Source of the DNA: Herbaspirillum sp. AP02
Lineage (GTDB): Bacteria; Pseudomonadota; Gammaproteobacteria; Burkholderiales; Burkholderiaceae_D
DNA length: 64,000 bases
Assembly (NCBI RefSeq): GCF_015767275.1
Contig: NZ_JADWMY010000002.1
Location: 492,930 to 556,929 of the forward strand
Direction of reading: 5' to 3'
Shown here: piece by piece, positions 16,437-25,587 of the stretch
How positions within the stretch are numbered: the stretch's first letter is position 1
Layout of the letters: every line of letters starts with the position of its first letter
The notes under the pieces: model-generated
What the model was told of the DNA's origin: nothing
Database searches by the model: none
Seen by the model: the letters and a program-made list of their open reading frames with translations, nothing else
Position numbers and translations under genes: made by a program

Positions 16437-17591
16437 ATGATCACGACCTATTCCAAGCGCGCCCTGGCTGCGCTGATGCTGGCACACTGCGCCGGCATGA
16501 TCGACCTGGTCGCGCTGCCGGTCTGGGTCGGCACGCTGGTGGCGCATTACCACTTCGATGCCCGCCAGGCCGGCCTGCTGGCCTCGTTGTTCCTGGGCGG
16601 CGCCGTGTTGGCCAGCGCCTGGCTGGCACCGCGCTTTGATCCGGACACGGCACGCTGGAAGGCGGCCATCGGCTTCGCGCTCTCGGCGCTGCTGTTCACC
16701 GTGGCCGCGCAGACCCAGCACTATCTGCTGCTGGCCTTGCTGCATGCGGTGTGCGGCATCACGACCGGGCTGTCCTTGAGTGTCACGCATGGCACCCTCG
16801 CGCGAGGCAGCAACCCGCATCGCGGCTTTGCACTGGTCGGCATCGCGCTGGGCGTGTTCGCCATCGTGTTCCTGGGCAGTGCGCCGCCGATCATCGCCAG
16901 CCTGGGTGGTCCTGCGCTGTTCTATCTCTTCGCCGGCGTGATGGCCGTGGGCGCGCTGGCCTGTGCCCTGGCTTTTCCGCGTGCCGAAACCGATGGCACG
17001 GCGCGCGTCGCCGCTCCCCGTATTCCCGTACCGCGCCAGGTCTGGTATGGCATTGCCGGCATTGCCTGCATGGGGCTGGTGCAATCGATGACCTTCAGTT
17101 TTCTGGAACGCGTCGGCAGTGATCGCGGCTTCGGCTTGCAGGCGGTGACCGGCGTGCTCATCGCGCTGGGCTTCGTCAATCTCTTGCCGGCGCCGCTGGC
17201 GGCCCTGCTGGAGAAGCGCCTGCCCGCCCGCAGCGTGCTGATGGCCGGTCCGCTGGTCCAGGCGCTGCTGGTGGTGGTGATCATGTCGTCTGCGCGCTTC
17301 CTGCCCTACGCCGCTGCCGCCTCGGTGTTTGCCGCCGTGATGATCTTTACCCACACCTTCGCCTTCGGCCTCATGGCCCGGCTGGACCGCAGTGGCCGCG
17401 CCATGGCCGCCACGCCCGCCATGCTGATGACGGGCGCGGCCATCGGTCCCATCCTCGGCGGCACGCTGGTGCAGGGCTGGAGCTACGCCAGCCTGGGCCC
17501 GGTGGCGGTGGTGCTGGGCGTGAGCGCCTCGTTCTGTTTCTCGCGGCTGCCGCGCGCAGCCGCCATCCAACCCCAGGAGGCCCTGGCATGA
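16437..17591 (+). CDS. fdeF: MFS transporter of the aromatic operon
   Basis: 384-residue major facilitator with about 12 hydrophobic segments, starting AALMLAHCAGMIDLVALPVWVG and ending near VAVVLGVSASFCF. A likely permease or exporter for the aromatic substrate or an intermediate. The ATG at 16437 follows GAGGAG and begins just before the first membrane helix; longer upstream frames overlap the monooxygenase gene. It overlaps the next gene by 4 bases (ATGA). Direction of transport cannot be read. Confidence 0.85.
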   Translation: MITTYSKRALAALMLAHCAGMIDLVALPVWVGTLVAHYHFDARQAGLLASLFLGGAVLASAWLAPRFDPDTARWKAAIGFALSALLFTVAAQTQHYLLLALLHAVCGITTGLSLSVTHGTLARGSNPHRGFALVGIALGVFAIVFLGSAPPIIASLGGPALFYLFAGVMAVGALACALAFPRAETDGTARVAAPRIPVPRQVWYGIAGIACMGLVQSMTFSFLERVGSDRGFGLQAVTGVLIALGFVNLLPAPLAALLEKRLPARSVLMAGPLVQALLVVVIMSSARFLPYAAAASVFAAVMIFTHTFAFGLMARLDRSGRAMAATPAMLMTGAAIGPILGGTLVQGWSYASLGPVAVVLGVSASFCFSRLPRAAAIQPQEALA

Positions 17592-18403
17592 CCGCATCCC
17601 TGCAGCCGCGTCGCCGACATCGTTTCGTCGACCTGTCCATCTACCTCGAAAACGACGTGCTCTCCGATCCGCCGCCGCTGGCGCCCAAGATCACCTACCA
17701 GAAGCATGCCGACACCTTGCCCGAATTCATGGCCATGCTGCCCGGCACCCGGCCCGAGGATTATCCCGACGGCGAGGCGGCTGCTGCCGAATGGGTCACG
17801 CTGACCACCCACAACGGCACCCACCTGGATGCGCCCTGGCATTTCCATTCCACCCAGGATGCCAAGAATGGTGGTGCCCGTCCTTCGATCACCATCGATG
17901 AAGTGCCGCTGGAATGGTGCTTCCAGCCGGGCGTGAAGCTGGACTTCCGGCACTTCCCGGATGGCTACGTCGCCAGCGCCGCCGATGTGGAAGCCGAACT
18001 CAAGCGCATCGGTCATGTGCTGCAGCCGCTGGATATCGTGGTGGTCAACACCCGCGCCGGTTCGCGCTATGGTCAACGCGACTATCTCGGCGCCGGTTGC
18101 GGCATGGGCTATGAAGCCACCATGTACCTGCTCGAACGTGGCGTGCGCCTGACCGGCACCGATGCCTGGAGCTGGGATGCGCCGTTTTCCTACACCGCCC
18201 AGCGGGTGGCCGAGACCGGCGACAAGTCCCTGATCTGGGAAGGCCACAAGGCCGGACGCGACATCGGCTACTGCCATCTGGAAAAGCTGCACAACCTGGA
18301 AGCCCTGCCGCCACACGGTTTCACCATCAGCTGCTTCCCGCACAAGATCCGGGGCGCCAGCGCCGGCTGGACGCGGGCGGTGGCGATCTTTGACGCCTCC
18401 TGA
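17588..18403 (+). CDS. fdeG: Cyclase-family metal hydrolase (kynurenine formamidase-like)
   Basis: 271-residue member of the cyclase family (PF04199), which includes kynurenine formamidase and enzymes opening lactones or amides. The signature HNGTHLDAPWH at residues 75-85 supplies metal ligands His75, His79 and Asp81. Within a flavonoid pathway it could open a lactone or hydrolyse a beta-diketone-type intermediate; that is inference. Coupled to the MFS gene through ATGA. Confidence 0.85.
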   Translation: MTASLQPRRRHRFVDLSIYLENDVLSDPPPLAPKITYQKHADTLPEFMAMLPGTRPEDYPDGEAAAAEWVTLTTHNGTHLDAPWHFHSTQDAKNGGARPSITIDEVPLEWCFQPGVKLDFRHFPDGYVASAADVEAELKRIGHVLQPLDIVVVNTRAGSRYGQRDYLGAGCGMGYEATMYLLERGVRLTGTDAWSWDAPFSYTAQRVAETGDKSLIWEGHKAGRDIGYCHLEKLHNLEALPPHGFTISCFPHKIRGASAGWTRAVAIFDAS

Positions 18404-18413
18404 AGGAACCCGG

Positions 18414-19001
18414 ATGAATTTTCCTCCCATCTACCGCGTGGTCACCGGCCACGATGCGCAAGGCCATTCCATCGTCAACAGCGAGGGACCGCTGCCCACG
18501 GTGGTGGAAGTGGCTGCCATTCCCGGCACGCTGTTCCACGAAGTGTGGAGTACCGGCGCCACGCCCGTGCCCGTGGACAACGGCCCTGATCCCACCCTGG
18601 GCGCTCTGGCGCTCTCGCCCCCGGCGCATGGCACGCGCATGCGCTTCGTCGATATCCCGCCCGACACCGAAGAATTCCTGGCCAGTGCCAGCAGCAGGAT
18701 GCACGATGCCTTCAGCCAGATCGGCGAAGCCGCTGCCTCCACCGTGCAGGCCGACTCCCCCCATCCACTGATGCACCGGACCGAATCGGTGGATTACGGC
18801 ATCGTCATCGAAGGAGAGATGACCCTGGTGCTGGAGCGTGGCGAAGTCGACCTCAAGCCCGGCAGCGTGGTCGTGCAGCGTGGCACCAACCATGCCTGGG
18901 CCAATCGCTCGGGCAAGCCTTGCCGCATGCTCTTCATCCTGGTGGATGGCCGGTATGACCCGGCCATCGCTGCGCAACTCGGTCGGGGGGATCAGCCATG
19001 A
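18414..19001 (+). CDS. fdeH: Cupin-domain protein
   Basis: 195-residue single-cupin protein. The barrel occupies about residues 118-180, with HRTESVDYGIVIEGEMTLVL as a modified motif 1 and RGTNHAWAN as motif 2. The usual HxH of motif 1 is reduced to one His followed by RTE, so metal binding may differ from gentisate dioxygenases. It might be a ring-cleavage dioxygenase, isomerase or ligand sensor; I cannot decide. GAAGGA precedes the ATG. The end overlaps the next gene by 4 bases. Confidence 0.8.
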   Translation: MNFPPIYRVVTGHDAQGHSIVNSEGPLPTVVEVAAIPGTLFHEVWSTGATPVPVDNGPDPTLGALALSPPAHGTRMRFVDIPPDTEEFLASASSRMHDAFSQIGEAAASTVQADSPHPLMHRTESVDYGIVIEGEMTLVLERGEVDLKPGSVVVQRGTNHAWANRSGKPCRMLFILVDGRYDPAIAAQLGRGDQP

Positions 19002-19981
19002 AGTTTGCCACCCTGCAGGACGGCAGCGCCGATGGCACCCTGGTCCTGGTGGCGCGGGATGCGCGCAGTGCCCTGCCAGTGCCGCAGATCGCCCCCACCC
19101 TGATCGATGCCATGGCGCGCTGGGAAGAAGTGCGTGCGCCCCTGGAAGCGTGCTATCGGGCCCTCAACGAAGGCCATGCCGCGGGTGTCATTGCCTTCGA
19201 CCCCCGCCAGTGCATGGCGCCGCTGCCGCGCGCGCCGCAATGGCTGGACGCCTCGGCCTTCCTCAACCACGGCAGGCTGATGGAAGAAGCCTTCAAGACG
19301 CCCCCGATTCCGCATTTCGATACGGTGCCGGTGATGTACCAGGGCGCCAGCGATGACTTCCTTGGCCCGCATCAGGATGTACCCCTGTGTACGGAATCCG
19401 AAGGCATCGATTTCGAAGGCGAGTTCGGTGTGGTGGTCGGTCCGGTGGCCATGGGCGCCAGCGCGGAACAGGCGCTGCAGGCCGTGCGGCTGGTACTGCA
19501 GCTCAACGACTGGAGCCTGCGCGCGCTTGGCCCGCATGAGATGAAGACCGGCTTCGGCTTCCTGCAGGCCAAGCCTTCCACCGCCTTTGCGCCGATTGCA
19601 GTCACTCCCGACGAACTGGGCGAGGCCTGGCGCGATGGCAGGGTGCAGATGCGCCTGCAGGTGCAGTGGAATGGTGAGCGGTTTGGCGAGCCGCATGGCG
19701 GCGAAATGAACTTCTCTTTCGGCCAGCTGATCGCGCATGCTGCCCATAGCCGTCGCCTCACGGCAGGCTGCATCATCGGTTCCGGTACCGTCTCCAATGT
19801 GGCACGCGCCGCAGGTTCAGCCTGCATCGCCGAGCGCCGCGTGATCGAAAAGATCGACCTGGGCGAGATCCGCACCGGTTTCATGCGTTTCGGTGACGAG
19901 GTGCGCATGCAGGCCCGCTACGCCGACGGCCGTGAAGGTCCCTTCGGCATCCTGCAGCAGCGCGTGGTGCCGGCGCCATGA
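18998..19981 (+). CDS. fdeI: Fumarylacetoacetate hydrolase (FAH) family protein
   Basis: 327-residue FAH-family enzyme. The C-terminal catalytic fold carries the conserved acidic metal site (ESEGIDFEGEFGVVVG) and NDWSLR, GFLQAKPSTAF and SGTVSN segments, the last typical of fumarylacetoacetase-like beta-diketone hydrolases. Likely hydrolyses a C-C bond in a late 1,3-diketo intermediate. Overlaps neighbours on both sides (ATGA), indicating tight translational coupling. Confidence 0.9.
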   Translation: MKFATLQDGSADGTLVLVARDARSALPVPQIAPTLIDAMARWEEVRAPLEACYRALNEGHAAGVIAFDPRQCMAPLPRAPQWLDASAFLNHGRLMEEAFKTPPIPHFDTVPVMYQGASDDFLGPHQDVPLCTESEGIDFEGEFGVVVGPVAMGASAEQALQAVRLVLQLNDWSLRALGPHEMKTGFGFLQAKPSTAFAPIAVTPDELGEAWRDGRVQMRLQVQWNGERFGEPHGGEMNFSFGQLIAHAAHSRRLTAGCIIGSGTVSNVARAAGSACIAERRVIEKIDLGEIRTGFMRFGDEVRMQARYADGREGPFGILQQRVVPAP

Positions 19982-20937
19982 AGGTATTGGTGACTGGTGC
20001 CGGCGGCTTCATCGGCGCGACCCTGATGCAACTGCTGCAGCAGGTGGGGCAGATCGGCACGCAGCGCATCACCCAGCTGGCCGCCATGGACCGGCAGTTG
20101 CCGCCCTGGTCCGATGAGATCGTGTGCATCGAAGGCGAACTGCAGGACGCCGCGGTGCAGGAGCGCATCGCCCGCTTCGGCGCCGATCTCTGCTTTCACC
20201 TGGCCGCTGTGCCCGGCGGGGCGGCCGAGGCGGATCCCGCATTGAGCCGTCGCGTCAACCTGGATGCCACGCTGGATCTGTTCGAGGTGCTGGCGGCCCG
20301 GCCGGCGGCCGCTGCGCCGGTGGTGGTGTACGCCAGCACCATCGCCGTCTATGGCACCTTGCCCGACCCGGTCAGCCCGTCCACGCCCACGCGGCCGGCG
20401 CTGGTCTACGGCGCCCACAAGCGTGCCTGTGAAATCCTGCTGGCCGACGCCACGCGCCGTGGCCGGCTCGATGGTCGGTCCTTGCGGCTGCCGGGCATCG
20501 TGGCGCGCCCGCGCGTGGCCTCGGGGCTGGTCTCGGCCTTCATGAGCGAACTGTTACATGGTCTGGCCGGCGGAGCGTCGGTGACGCTGCCGGTCGGTCC
20601 GCGGGCCACCGCCTGGTGGATGTCGGCGCAGTGTTGCGCCGAGAATCTGCTGCATGCCGCCAGCATGGACCCGACGCTGGATACCGAAGGTCATCGCGAA
20701 CGCTGCTGGCCCTTGCCGGTGCTGCGGCTCTCCATGGGCGAACTGGTGCAGACGCTGTCGACGCTGTATGGCGTGGACGGCCGTGCGCTGGTGCACTATG
20801 CGCCGCAGGAAGAGGTGGAAGCGGTCTTCGGCAGATATCCCGTGCTCGATGATCGTATCGCGCGGCAACTGGGACTGAGGGATGATGGCGACGCCGAGAC
20901 GCTGGTCAGGCGGGCCCTGGCGCCCTACCGCCTGTAG
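19978..20937 (+). CDS. fdeJ: NAD(P)-dependent epimerase/dehydratase-family SDR
   Basis: 319-residue extended short-chain dehydrogenase. Rossmann motif GAGGFIG at residues 7-13, active-site Tyr144-x3-Lys148 (VYGAHK) and an upstream VYASTIAVYG strand. It resembles D-erythronate dehydrogenase (DenD)-like proteins. In this operon it probably oxidises or reduces an alcohol/ketone intermediate. Last gene of the operon; only 25 bases separate it from the convergent phosphodiesterase gene and no clear terminator is seen. Confidence 0.87.
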   Translation: MKVLVTGAGGFIGATLMQLLQQVGQIGTQRITQLAAMDRQLPPWSDEIVCIEGELQDAAVQERIARFGADLCFHLAAVPGGAAEADPALSRRVNLDATLDLFEVLAARPAAAAPVVVYASTIAVYGTLPDPVSPSTPTRPALVYGAHKRACEILLADATRRGRLDGRSLRLPGIVARPRVASGLVSAFMSELLHGLAGGASVTLPVGPRATAWWMSAQCCAENLLHAASMDPTLDTEGHRERCWPLPVLRLSMGELVQTLSTLYGVDGRALVHYAPQEEVEAVFGRYPVLDDRIARQLGLRDDGDAETLVRRALAPYRL

Positions 20938-20962
20938 CTGGCCGTCGCCACTACCGGGGCGG

Positions 20963-22519
20963 TCAGGCCGCCAGTCCCAGTTCGTTGGCGGCTTCCGGCG
21001 GGCGCTGCTGCAGCACTTCATCCAGTTCCAGCGCCTTGCTGAACAGCCAGCCCTGGGCATGGATGTCGGGTGCGATGCCGCGAATGAGCTGCAATTGCTC
21101 TTCGGTCTCGATGCCTTCGATGACCACCCGCAGATCCAGTTCGCCGGCCAGGCGCAGCAGGTTCGGCACCACCGACCGCAGCGGCGAGCCGGTGCTCAGC
21201 GCGCTGGTGAAGAGTCGGTCGATCTTGATGCCGTCGAAGCGGGCATAGGACAGGTGCGAGAGGTTGGCGCTGCCCGTACCGAAGTCGTCGATCCAGATCG
21301 CAAAGCCGGCCCGCCTGAGCAAGTCGATATTGTGGATGAAGGCGGCCGAGCGGATATCGGCGCGCTCGGTCACTTCCAGATGCAATTGCGGGCGCAGGGC
21401 CGCATGGTTGGCGGTGAGTTCCAGTACGAAGCGGATGAAGTTGGCATCCTCGATGTCGGCCACTTCGGTATTGATCGCCAGGACCAGATCGGGATTGGCC
21501 AGCAACAGGGCTTGCATCTCGCGCAGTGCGCGCGTGAGAACCACCTTGGCCAGGGCGGTACAGAGACGATTCTGTACCGCCAGCGGGACGAAGATATCGG
21601 GACCGATTTCCGGCTCATCGGCCGGACGCCAGCGCGCCAGCGCTTCATAGCCCTTCAGGCTCAGATCGCTGATGCAGACGATGGGCTGGTACATCAGCAC
21701 GATTTCATCATTGGCAATGCCATGCCGCAGCCGATCCAGCACCCCCTGGTGGCGCCGACTGCGCAGGTGGAGCATGCAGGCCAGGGCGCCCGCGGCGAAG
21801 CTGCCGGCCAGCAGCGCAATGAGGCCCCGAGGATAGAGCGCCGGATACCAGTGCAAGTGCGCCGACGCCTGCGCGCACAGCGCCATATCGGCGTTGCAGT
21901 GGGTCACGTCGATGCCCGGCAACAGCCCGATGGCGCCGTCCGGGTTGTAGCGCACGCCCTCGCGCTCGACCAGCACCCGCGTGCCGTCACCGTTGGTGAT
22001 GCGCAGCGAGACATCCTGATAGAAACGATTGAGATCGAAGGTGGTGGGCGCGGTGAGGGCCAGGCTGCGGCGCAGTCCGATCAGGTTGCTGGGGGCATGG
22101 GTATGCACGATGGCCTGCCCCAGCCATATCTTGAAGCCGCGACCGGCCTGGTAAAGCGGCTCCGGCAGCGCAAACGGCTCAGCCAACTGGCCCCATAGCG
22201 CGGTACAGCGCACCATGCCCTGGTCGATGCGCCCGAGATCGGCCACATAGCTGTTGGAATAGGCGATATTGCGCAGGATCGCCAGGTCGTCCTCCGAGCA
22301 CTGCTGGAACGGGCTGGCCTCGGCCCGACGTAGCGCATCCCCCGTGGCGCGTGCCGCATCTTCCGCGCGTTGCAGGGCCTGCGTCGATGAGGCGTCGATG
22401 TGGCGCAGCTCCGAAACGGTCAGCGCAAGCTGTGCCAGAACCAGCCCGATGAGCATGCCGAGACAGGCCCATAGCAGGATTTTCCAGGCCGACACGCGAC
22501 GGAAGACTTTGCGATTCAT
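20963..22519 (-). CDS. CSS-motif c-di-GMP phosphodiesterase (EAL)
   Basis: 518-residue inner-membrane enzyme that degrades c-di-GMP. Two membrane segments (about residues 13-34 and 230-250) enclose a periplasmic CSS-motif sensor with CSEDDLAILRNIA and YVADLGR; Cys74, Cys105, Cys208 and Cys215 may form redox-sensitive disulfides as in the PdeB/PdeC class. The EAL domain has Glu292-Ala-Leu294, LEVTE (381-385), Asp411-Asp412 (DDFGTG), Lys432 and Glu468, so it looks catalytically complete. QGWLF replaces the usual QGYLF. No GGDEF domain. Predicted role: link envelope redox state to motility or biofilm. Confidence 0.93.
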   Translation of the reverse strand: MNRKVFRRVSAWKILLWACLGMLIGLVLAQLALTVSELRHIDASSTQALQRAEDAARATGDALRRAEASPFQQCSEDDLAILRNIAYSNSYVADLGRIDQGMVRCTALWGQLAEPFALPEPLYQAGRGFKIWLGQAIVHTHAPSNLIGLRRSLALTAPTTFDLNRFYQDVSLRITNGDGTRVLVEREGVRYNPDGAIGLLPGIDVTHCNADMALCAQASAHLHWYPALYPRGLIALLAGSFAAGALACMLHLRSRRHQGVLDRLRHGIANDEIVLMYQPIVCISDLSLKGYEALARWRPADEPEIGPDIFVPLAVQNRLCTALAKVVLTRALREMQALLLANPDLVLAINTEVADIEDANFIRFVLELTANHAALRPQLHLEVTERADIRSAAFIHNIDLLRRAGFAIWIDDFGTGSANLSHLSYARFDGIKIDRLFTSALSTGSPLRSVVPNLLRLAGELDLRVVIEGIETEEQLQLIRGIAPDIHAQGWLFSKALELDEVLQQRPPEAANELGLAA

Positions 22520-22715
22520 TGATTAAAAAGTAACTATTCCTGGCGCAAGCTTAATTTAAAATCCTTATTACTTATTTGGTTTTTTTCGCATGCTGTTGTT
22601 TTGAATCGGATTTTGCTGCGATTTCCCGGCCGACGGTAGGGCCCTGGCCTCCCGCTGATGCGCATCGGACTCAATTCTCGCCATTCCTCCCTTTTTTCGA
22701 CCACCACCGTCAGGC

Positions 22716-23423
22716 TCAGGACGTGACCTTCACGGCGCGTCCGATATAGAGGATGGGGCCGGTGGGTCGTCCCGTGGGCGAGCCGGTGCCGGGTTCCAGC
22801 GTGATCTCGAAGAGTTGGTCGGCCTGCAGCGGGGGCAGCTTTTCCAGCGTCACCTCCTGCGTCCTGCCGGGCTGGACCAGGCCCAGCGATACTGGCGCGC
22901 TCCAGTTGGCGCCTTTGGTCCAGAACTGCAGCGCCTTTTCCTGCGGAATGCTCGCCACGCCCAGGGGGATCAGGTTCAGGCGCCCACTGCCGCCGGTCTG
23001 GACCACCCAGCCCGGGGCCTTGTCCTGGGGCGCGACCAGCACCACCATGTAGGACGGCGCGCGCGCAGGTGGCTCGGCGCGCAGGACCAGCAGCGCCAGC
23101 AAGACCGAGCAGGTCAGTGCGCCGGCGGTGCTCCAGCGCCAGAAATTGACGCTCTCCCACCAGCGTCGCCAGCCACCCTGGCGGCGCACCGATGCCGGCA
23201 TCGGCAGGCTGCGTTCGATCCGCTGCCACAGGCCCGGCGAGGGTTGTTCCGGCGGCGCCAGTGCGGTCAATGGATGCAGCCTGGCTTCCCAGGCATCGAC
23301 GGCGGCGCGCAGAGCGGGCTCTTGCGTCAGGCGCCGTTCCACCGCCTGACGCTGCGCCAGGTCCAGTGTTCCGAGAACATACTGGCCTGCCAGCCATTGC
23401 AGTTCGTCGTGTGATTCGTTCAT
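22716..23423 (-). CDS. Anti-sigma factor (RskA-like)
   Basis: 235-residue membrane anti-sigma factor. The cytoplasmic N-terminal part (LQWLAGQYVLGTLDLAQRQA) resembles anti-sigma-K domains. One membrane segment (TAGALTCSVLLALLVL, about residues 93-108) and a periplasmic RskA domain (SYMVVLVAPQ, LQFWTKG) follow. The ATG at 23423 overlaps the sigma-factor stop in ATGA, fixing the start and coupling the pair. Expected to sequester the upstream-encoded sigma factor until an envelope signal triggers release. Confidence 0.88.
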   Translation of the reverse strand: MNESHDELQWLAGQYVLGTLDLAQRQAVERRLTQEPALRAAVDAWEARLHPLTALAPPEQPSPGLWQRIERSLPMPASVRRQGGWRRWWESVNFWRWSTAGALTCSVLLALLVLRAEPPARAPSYMVVLVAPQDKAPGWVVQTGGSGRLNLIPLGVASIPQEKALQFWTKGANWSAPVSLGLVQPGRTQEVTLEKLPPLQADQLFEITLEPGTGSPTGRPTGPILYIGRAVKVTS

Positions 23424-23965
23424 CCGATGCACTCCCGCAGCGCGGCCAGGCCCCGCTTGATCCATGCCTTGACCGATCCCAGCGGCGCTTTAAGACGCTC
23501 GGCGATCTCGCTGTGGGTGCAGCCATCGACATAGGCGTAGACGATGCTGGCGCGCTTGGCATCGCTCAACTGCCCCAGGCAGTCTTCCAGCCGGCCGAGA
23601 TCGGCCTGCCACTCGGGCGCCTGGACGGCGGGCTCATGGTGGTCGGCCAGTGCTTCCAGATCGTCGCCGGCATTGACCTCGTGCTGCAGGGCGCGCAGGC
23701 GGTTCAGCGCCGTATGGCGCACCACCGTGAAGATCCAGCCGCGCGCTGCACCCCGCGCGGGGTCGAAGCTGGCGGCGCGGGTCCAGATGTTGAGGAAGGC
23801 ATCGTGCAGCACGTCCTCGGCCAGCGCCCGGTCGCGGACGATGCGCAGCGCCACGCCTAGCAGATAGCGCCCCTCCTGCTGGTACAGCCTCTGCAATGCC
23901 CCGCGCTCACCAGCGGCGCAGGCGAGGAGGGCGGCTTCATGGTCGAAGGCAGGGGCGTCTGTCAC
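23420..23965 (-). CDS. ECF sigma factor (SigK-like)
   Basis: 181-residue ECF sigma factor. Region 2 includes LYQQEGRYLLGVALRIVRD and AEDVLHDAFLNIWTRA with the RGWIFTVVRHTALNRLR DNA-melting stretch; region 4 includes SIVYAYVDGCTHSEIAERL and LGSVKAWIKRGLAALR. First gene of a two-gene minus-strand operon with its anti-sigma factor. No target promoters can be assigned from this window. Confidence 0.92.
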   Translation of the reverse strand: MTDAPAFDHEAALLACAAGERGALQRLYQQEGRYLLGVALRIVRDRALAEDVLHDAFLNIWTRAASFDPARGAARGWIFTVVRHTALNRLRALQHEVNAGDDLEALADHHEPAVQAPEWQADLGRLEDCLGQLSDAKRASIVYAYVDGCTHSEIAERLKAPLGSVKAWIKRGLAALRECIG

Positions 23966-24045
23966 GCGAAAGGGTCCGGGCGCTTGTTGCCCGGCCGGAA
24001 CATCCGGCCGGGATGGCGTCGATTATAGCGACGCCAGCGCCGGCA

Positions 24046-24645
24046 TTAGCTGGCTTTCCAGAAAATATAGTCGGCCTGGTAGCCCACCTTCTGCTTGGCA
24101 CCGGCCTTGCTCATGTCGCAGGCCTCGGCCGGCGCCACGCCACCCCGGGTGGCGACCCGCTGGATGTAGGTGGTCTGGGTCATCGCACCCATGCCGGTGG
24201 CCGGATTGGCCTTCACCAGCTGGTACGGGATATTGCCGGTGCCGGCCGGCGCCACCGCCACCTGGGTCGCGGTCACCTTGGAGCCGTCGCTGCTCTCCCA
24301 GGTGGCCGGCGGTCCGTAGTAGCGACCGACCTGCATGCCGCTGCGATCCTTCAACACGGCGTCCGGGCCGACGAAGGTCCATTCGAACTGGCCGGGCATG
24401 TCCTTCTTGGGGCGGCATTCATAGAGGATTTCGCCCGCGCCCACCGTTTGCAGCACCACCTTGTTGCCGGCCGGCACCTTGACGGCGTCGGGCAGGCTAT
24501 CTTGCGAATACATGGTCGACATCGGTGCGCAGGCGGCCAGCGTGAGGCTGGCCGCGGCGGCAGCGACGGTGGCGGTCCGGCCCAGGATGGGACGCAGGGC
24601 GGACAGGTGGCGCGAGAAGGGGATGGACGGGATGGAATGTTGCAT
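24046..24645 (-). CDS. DUF3455 family lipoprotein
   Basis: 199-residue protein with a long N-region, a hydrophobic stretch and a lipobox LAAC at Cys39, so probably lipid-anchored. The remainder has DUF3455 features: VPAGNKVVLQTVGAGEILYECR, WTFVGPDAVL and a C-terminal YQADYIFWKAS. Function unknown in the family. The ATG at 24645 has AGGAG upstream; an in-frame ATG at 24705 would add 20 residues with no secretion sense. Stands alone between the sigma-factor pair and the map gene. Confidence 0.8.
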   Translation of the reverse strand: MQHSIPSIPFSRHLSALRPILGRTATVAAAAASLTLAACAPMSTMYSQDSLPDAVKVPAGNKVVLQTVGAGEILYECRPKKDMPGQFEWTFVGPDAVLKDRSGMQVGRYYGPPATWESSDGSKVTATQVAVAPAGTGNIPYQLVKANPATGMGAMTQTTYIQRVATRGGVAPAEACDMSKAGAKQKVGYQADYIFWKAS

Positions 24646-24789
24646 GATGGGCTCCTGTAAGTTCTTGAAATGGGTCGTACCACGATCAGCTTTTCCTGCT
24701 GACATGAGTACTACCCACCAGGCGCCCGAACGGATGCAGTCCCGCGAAAATTTATTTTTCGGCCGGCTGCAAGCCGTCTTGGATGGATC

Positions 24790-25587
24790 TCAGCTGCGGG
24801 TGGCAATGGCCGGGTAGCCCCCGCTGCCCTCCGGCCAGGGCGTGAGGATTTCATACCCCTTGGCCGTGACCACGACCATGTGTTCCCACTGCGCCGACAG
24901 CGACCCGTCAGCGGTCACCACGGTCCAGCCGTCGTCGAGTTGCTGCGTATGGCGCTTGCCGGCATTCAACATGGGTTCGATGGTGAAGATCATGCCCTCC
25001 TTGAGCGGCAGGCCGGCATTGCGCTGGCCATAGTGCAGCACCTGCGGTTCGTCGTGATAGACGGTGCCGATGCCATGGCCGCAATATTCCCGCACCACGG
25101 AAAAGCCATCCCGCTGCGCCACCGTCTGGATGGCATGGCCGACATCGCCCAGCGTGGCGCCCGGGCGCACCGCACGGATGCCGGCACACATCGCCTCGTA
25201 GGTCGTGTTGACCAGCTTGCGCGCCGTGGCATTGGGCGAACCCACGAAGTACATGCGGCTGCAGTCGCCATACCAGCCGTCCTTGATGACGGCCACGTCG
25301 ATGTTGATGATGTCGCCATCCTTCAACACCTGGCCACCGGGAATGCCGTGGCAGATCACTTCGTTCACGGAGCTGCAGATGGTCTTGGGGAAACCGTGGT
25401 AACCCACGTTGGCCGGCGTGGCCTTCTGCACGTTGACGATATGGTCATGGCAGATGCGGTCCAGTTCGTCGGTACTCACCCCGGCCCGGACGTGCTCGGC
25501 CACGATGTGCAGCACTTCGGCCGCCAGTTGCCCGGCCACGCGGGCCTGGGCGATTTCTGCGGCGCTGCGCAGCTTCACTTTTCTCAT
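24790..25587 (-). CDS. map: Methionine aminopeptidase, type I
   Basis: 265-residue metalloenzyme removing the initiator methionine from nascent proteins. All five metal ligands are visible: Asp97, Asp108, His171, Glu204 and Glu235; His80 sits at the substrate pocket. Length is normal for type Ia enzymes. The ATG at 25587 gives the standard MRKVKLRS-type start; the open frame continues to 25740 without homology. It is not next to rpsB-tsf, where the main map gene usually lies in betaproteobacteria, so this may be a second copy. Confidence 0.95.
   Translation of the reverse strand: MRKVKLRSAAEIAQARVAGQLAAEVLHIVAEHVRAGVSTDELDRICHDHIVNVQKATPANVGYHGFPKTICSSVNEVICHGIPGGQVLKDGDIINIDVAVIKDGWYGDCSRMYFVGSPNATARKLVNTTYEAMCAGIRAVRPGATLGDVGHAIQTVAQRDGFSVVREYCGHGIGTVYHDEPQVLHYGQRNAGLPLKEGMIFTIEPMLNAGKRHTQQLDDGWTVVTADGSLSAQWEHMVVVTAKGYEILTPWPEGSGGYPAIATRS

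Noticed and set aside
18998..19981. FAH-family gene as the missing 2,4-diketo-3-deoxyfuconate hydrolase of the fucose route
   Set aside because: It overlaps its neighbours in the aromatic operon on both sides and lies 30 kb from the fucose genes, so an aromatic role is far more likely.
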